This document shows positions 61,906 to 64,000 of a stretch of 64,000 nt of DNA, piece after piece. Location of the stretch: NCBI GenBank assembly GCA_050633905.1, contig JBOEHJ010000055.1:14855-78854 (forward strand), written 5' to 3'. Origin of the DNA: JANQPX01 sp050633905. Its GTDB lineage: Bacteria; Pseudomonadota; Alphaproteobacteria; Geminicoccales; Geminicoccaceae. The notes below the pieces were generated by a model. That model made no database searches. It saw only the letters and a program-made list of their open reading frames with translations, and was not told where the DNA came from. Every line of letters begins with the position of its first letter. The first letter of the stretch is position 1. A program made the position numbers and the translations under genes.

Positions 61906-62960
61906 ACCAAGTCATCCATTCGCACATGCCGGCACTCCTTGGCCGAGAGCAGCAAGGCATCGATCAAGCGATGCACCCGAAGGGCTTCACGACCATTCGG
62001 GCTCGGCTCCTTGTTGCCGTCGAGCGCATCCAAAAAGTCTTCGATCAGGCGTTGGTGCCAATCATGAGGAAACGCCATGGGATCGGCACCGCCACCGCTG
62101 CCTGTGGCCTCTTCGCCAACCAGCTCCTGTCGGCCGTCCTCAAAATCGAGAATGAGTTCGCCGCCCGTCAGGCGAGCGGCCCCCTTGCTGCCGATGATCG
62201 TGATGTTTTCCGTTTCGCCAGGATAGTTTGCTGTGGTTGCTACAAGCGATCCCAAGGCACCGTTTTCGAAACGAAGCCCGCCTGCGACGAAATCCTCGCT
62301 CTCCATATGATGCAGATCGGTTGTGCCGGCGATGGCGGAAACCTCGCTGACCGGGCCTGTCAGGCTCAACATCAGGTCCAAACTATGGATCGCCTGGCTG
62401 ATCAGAACACCGCCGCCGTCGCGTTCATAAGAGCCGCGGCCGGGTTCATCGTAATAGCTTTGCGGCCGCCACCAGGGAACGGCTAGCTGTACCGCGCTGA
62501 GATCGCCGAGGGCCCCGTCCTGCATATATTGCCGAAGCGCAAGCGAGGCTTTTCGAAAACGATGCTGGAAGACGATGCCAAGCTTCACATCAGCTTTGGC
62601 GCATCGCTCGACGATGACCGCCGCCGCCGCTGTCGTCCGCTCCACCGGCTTTTCCATCAGGATGTTTTTGTGATTTGCCGCAAGTACCTCGACGAGGTCA
62701 GTGCGCGCATTAGGCGGGGTCAGCAACAGCACCGCACTGATGTCGGGGTCATCCAAAATCGTCTCGACGCGATCGACAGCAGGCATGGCAAAACGCTCGG
62801 CAAACGCTTGTCGACGTTCAGCATTTGGGCTGAACACGGCCTTCACGTCGACTCGATCCGAAAGCGCTCTCAAACTTTTGCCATGGGGCAAGGATGCCAT
62901 GCCAAGCCCGATAACGCCGATGCCCCGCCTGCTCACCAACCTCAAACTACCCCTCGTCAA
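61902..62960 (-). CDS. Gfo/Idh/MocA-family oxidoreductase (first)
   Basis: A 352-aa oxidoreductase with the standard GVIGLGMAS cofactor loop (about residues 15-23), ILMEKPVERT with the catalytic EKP, and a C-terminal beta-sheet domain with LISQAIHSLDLML as the catalytic-His region. The first start in the frame is TTG at 62960; GTG at 62936 is equally possible. It is coupled to the next gene by an ATGA overlap. It follows a TRAP permease gene by 21 bases, so the set may be co-transcribed with that transporter. Confidence 0.86.
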   Translation of the reverse strand: MTRGSLRLVSRRGIGVIGLGMASLPHGKSLRALSDRVDVKAVFSPNAERRQAFAERFAMPAVDRVETILDDPDISAVLLLTPPNARTDLVEVLAANHKNILMEKPVERTTAAAAVIVERCAKADVKLGIVFQHRFRKASLALRQYMQDGALGDLSAVQLAVPWWRPQSYYDEPGRGSYERDGGGVLISQAIHSLDLMLSLTGPVSEVSAIAGTTDLHHMESEDFVAGGLRFENGALGSLVATTANYPGETENITIIGSKGAARLTGGELILDFEDGRQELVGEEATGSGGGADPMAFPHDWHQRLIEDFLDALDGNKEPSPNGREALRVHRLIDALLLSAKECRHVRMDDLV

Positions 62961-62981
62961 CGAGGCGGGACATTCCCGCGC

Positions 62982-64000
62982 TCATGCGCTGGCGGTCGCC
63001 GTCTGCGCCCCAATATCATCTTCACGTCGGCGACGTTGCAGCATCACGACCAGGGCCAAAAGCAGCAGGGCCGGAAGATAAAAGACTTCCTTCGGCATGC
63101 GCTCGTTCGGTACGTCAACCGCCGCGATCTCAACCGGCGTATCACCGTAAAAGTCGAAATCCTGCAATGGCTCCATCAGGGGCGTGCCTGGGAAAGGCTC
63201 ATCGACTGCCGCCTGCTCGCCGTCGACATTGACCACAAGCCCCTGGCGCTCCAGCCTTGCTGCGCCGTCACCCGCTTCGCCGAGATCAAGGATCAGCGTT
63301 TGCTGTCGATTGGCATCCTGATTGTTGAAGTCAGGCCCTGTCAGATTGACCCTCAGTGTGCCGCCGTCAGGTGCTTCTGATGCTAAACGCTCGATCTCCG
63401 TGCCGCTGACCTTTTGAAATTCGGGCTGGACGTAGTCCAACCAGAAGCCCGGGCGGAACAGGGTGAAGGCGATCAGAAGAAGCGCAATTGTCTCCCACCA
63501 TTTGCTTCTGACGATGAAGAAACTTTGGGTTGCTGCTGCAAACAGCATCATCGCGGTCACCGCCACAATGAAGACGAGGATCGCCTTCCCGAAAGAAACG
63601 TCGATCAAGAGGAGATCGGTGTTGAAGATGAACAGGAAGGGCAGCAGTGCCGTTCGAATGTCATAGGCGAAGCCCTGGATACCTGTTTTGATCGGATCGC
63701 CTCCCGATATCGCAGCGGCCGCAAAGGCCGCCAACCCAACGGGCGGCGTATCATCCGCAAGGATGCCGAAATAGAAGACGAACAGATGCACCGCGACCAA
63801 TGGTACGATCAAACCCGATTGAGCACCCACCGAGACGATAACCGGCGCCATAAGCGAGGAAACCACGAGGTAGTTGGCTGTGGTCGGGAGGCCCATACCC
63901 AGGATCAGGCTCATCACCGCTACCAGGAACAGCATGATCATCACATGGCCGCCGGAGAGGTATTCGACAAACGCGCCAATCACCTGATGCATGCCGGTGA
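62982..64000 (-). CDS. TRAP transporter fused permease, C-terminal part (5' end outside window)
   Basis: The frame is open to the window edge, so only the last 339 residues or so are seen. The membrane part (GMGLPTTANYLVVSSLMAP; HLFVFYFGILADDTPPVGLA; AAISGGDPIKTGIQG) is the large DctM-like subunit of TAXI-type TRAP transporters, in which both membrane subunits are often fused. The C-terminal soluble region (from about residue 180 of the visible part) with DUF3394-like features ends in a last helix and a basic tail. It imports an organic acid with a sodium gradient; the ligand is not known and the binding protein is not in the window. Confidence 0.85.
   Translation of the reverse strand, partial: TGMHQVIGAFVEYLSGGHVMIMLFLVAVMSLILGMGLPTTANYLVVSSLMAPVIVSVGAQSGLIVPLVAVHLFVFYFGILADDTPPVGLAAFAAAAISGGDPIKTGIQGFAYDIRTALLPFLFIFNTDLLLIDVSFGKAILVFIVAVTAMMLFAAATQSFFIVRSKWWETIALLLIAFTLFRPGFWLDYVQPEFQKVSGTEIERLASEAPDGGTLRVNLTGPDFNNQDANRQQTLILDLGEAGDGAARLERQGLVVNVDGEQAAVDEPFPGTPLMEPLQDFDFYGDTPVEIAAVDVPNERMPKEVFYLPALLLLALVVMLQRRRREDDIGAQTATASA

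Noticed and set aside
1..64000. Search by eye for CRISPR arrays, tRNA/rRNA genes, transposases, integrases and toxin-antitoxin pairs
   Set aside because: None could be supported; no regularly spaced identical repeats and no tRNA-like cloverleaf were seen in the gaps.

Overview
The window looks like chromosomal DNA of an alphaproteobacterium, by inference a Rhodospirillales-like lineage. It is GC-rich and gene-dense, frequently uses GTG/TTG starts, and carries a phosphatidylserine synthase/decarboxylase pair and many family 1 ABC importers. There are no rRNA or tRNA genes, phage genes, transposases or CRISPR arrays that I can see. Most genes are ordinary housekeeping or transport genes.

Layout. 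1-4.4 kb: 3' part of aconitase, then an Atm1-type ABC exporter and a tiny secreted protein. 4.4-7.5 kb: a cation/Ca antiporter, a short-chain dehydrogenase and an unknown secreted protein. 7.6-11.8 kb (minus strand): cytochrome c, a choline-kinase-like enzyme and a dimethylglycine-dehydrogenase-like flavoprotein, suggesting choline-derived methylamine metabolism. 12-19 kb: an SDR, a small membrane protein, a lipid-sugar module (GT39, GT2, flippase-like protein) and a VWA + J-domain pair. 19.2-22.9 kb: galU-ugd-phosphomannomutase, making UDP-glucose, UDP-glucuronate and hexose phosphates. 23-28.6 kb: a lipoprotein, a histidine phosphatase, a glycerol-1-phosphate-dehydrogenase-like protein and a soluble transhydrogenase. 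28.9-34.6 kb: an autoregulated LacI operon with a complete ABC importer and a cyclic-nucleotide/glycerophosphodiester phosphodiesterase-like enzyme. 35-40 kb: esterase, cysS, a P-loop kinase-like protein, an SCP2 protein and fadD. 40.4-44.3 kb: GDP-fucose synthesis (gmd, fcl) and an undecaprenyl-phosphate sugar transferase. 44.5-49 kb: an acyl-CoA synthetase, a CDP-alcohol transferase, pssA and psd. 49-57 kb: aqpZ, an ABC ATPase with ruined catalytic motifs, GNAT, UPF0173, prmC, alaS and a PhyH-family dioxygenase. 57-64 kb (minus strand): a sugar-type ABC importer without ATPase, two Gfo/Idh/MocA oxidoreductases and the C-terminal part of a TRAP permease.

The most unusual feature is a dispersed repeat seen in eight good copies plus one decayed copy. 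Each good copy starts at the stop codon of a gene with a palindrome of the form GTGGTATGACCAC. It continues for at least about 69 nt with fixed spacing (four copies align without gaps), ending in GGGTATGC, and points the same way as the upstream gene. In seven of eight the element overlaps the stop codon, and in six its conserved reading frame (W-Y/C-D-H...) is in frame with that stop. It sits between co-directional genes of unrelated function, including inside two ABC-transporter operons. I do not recognise it as a named family.
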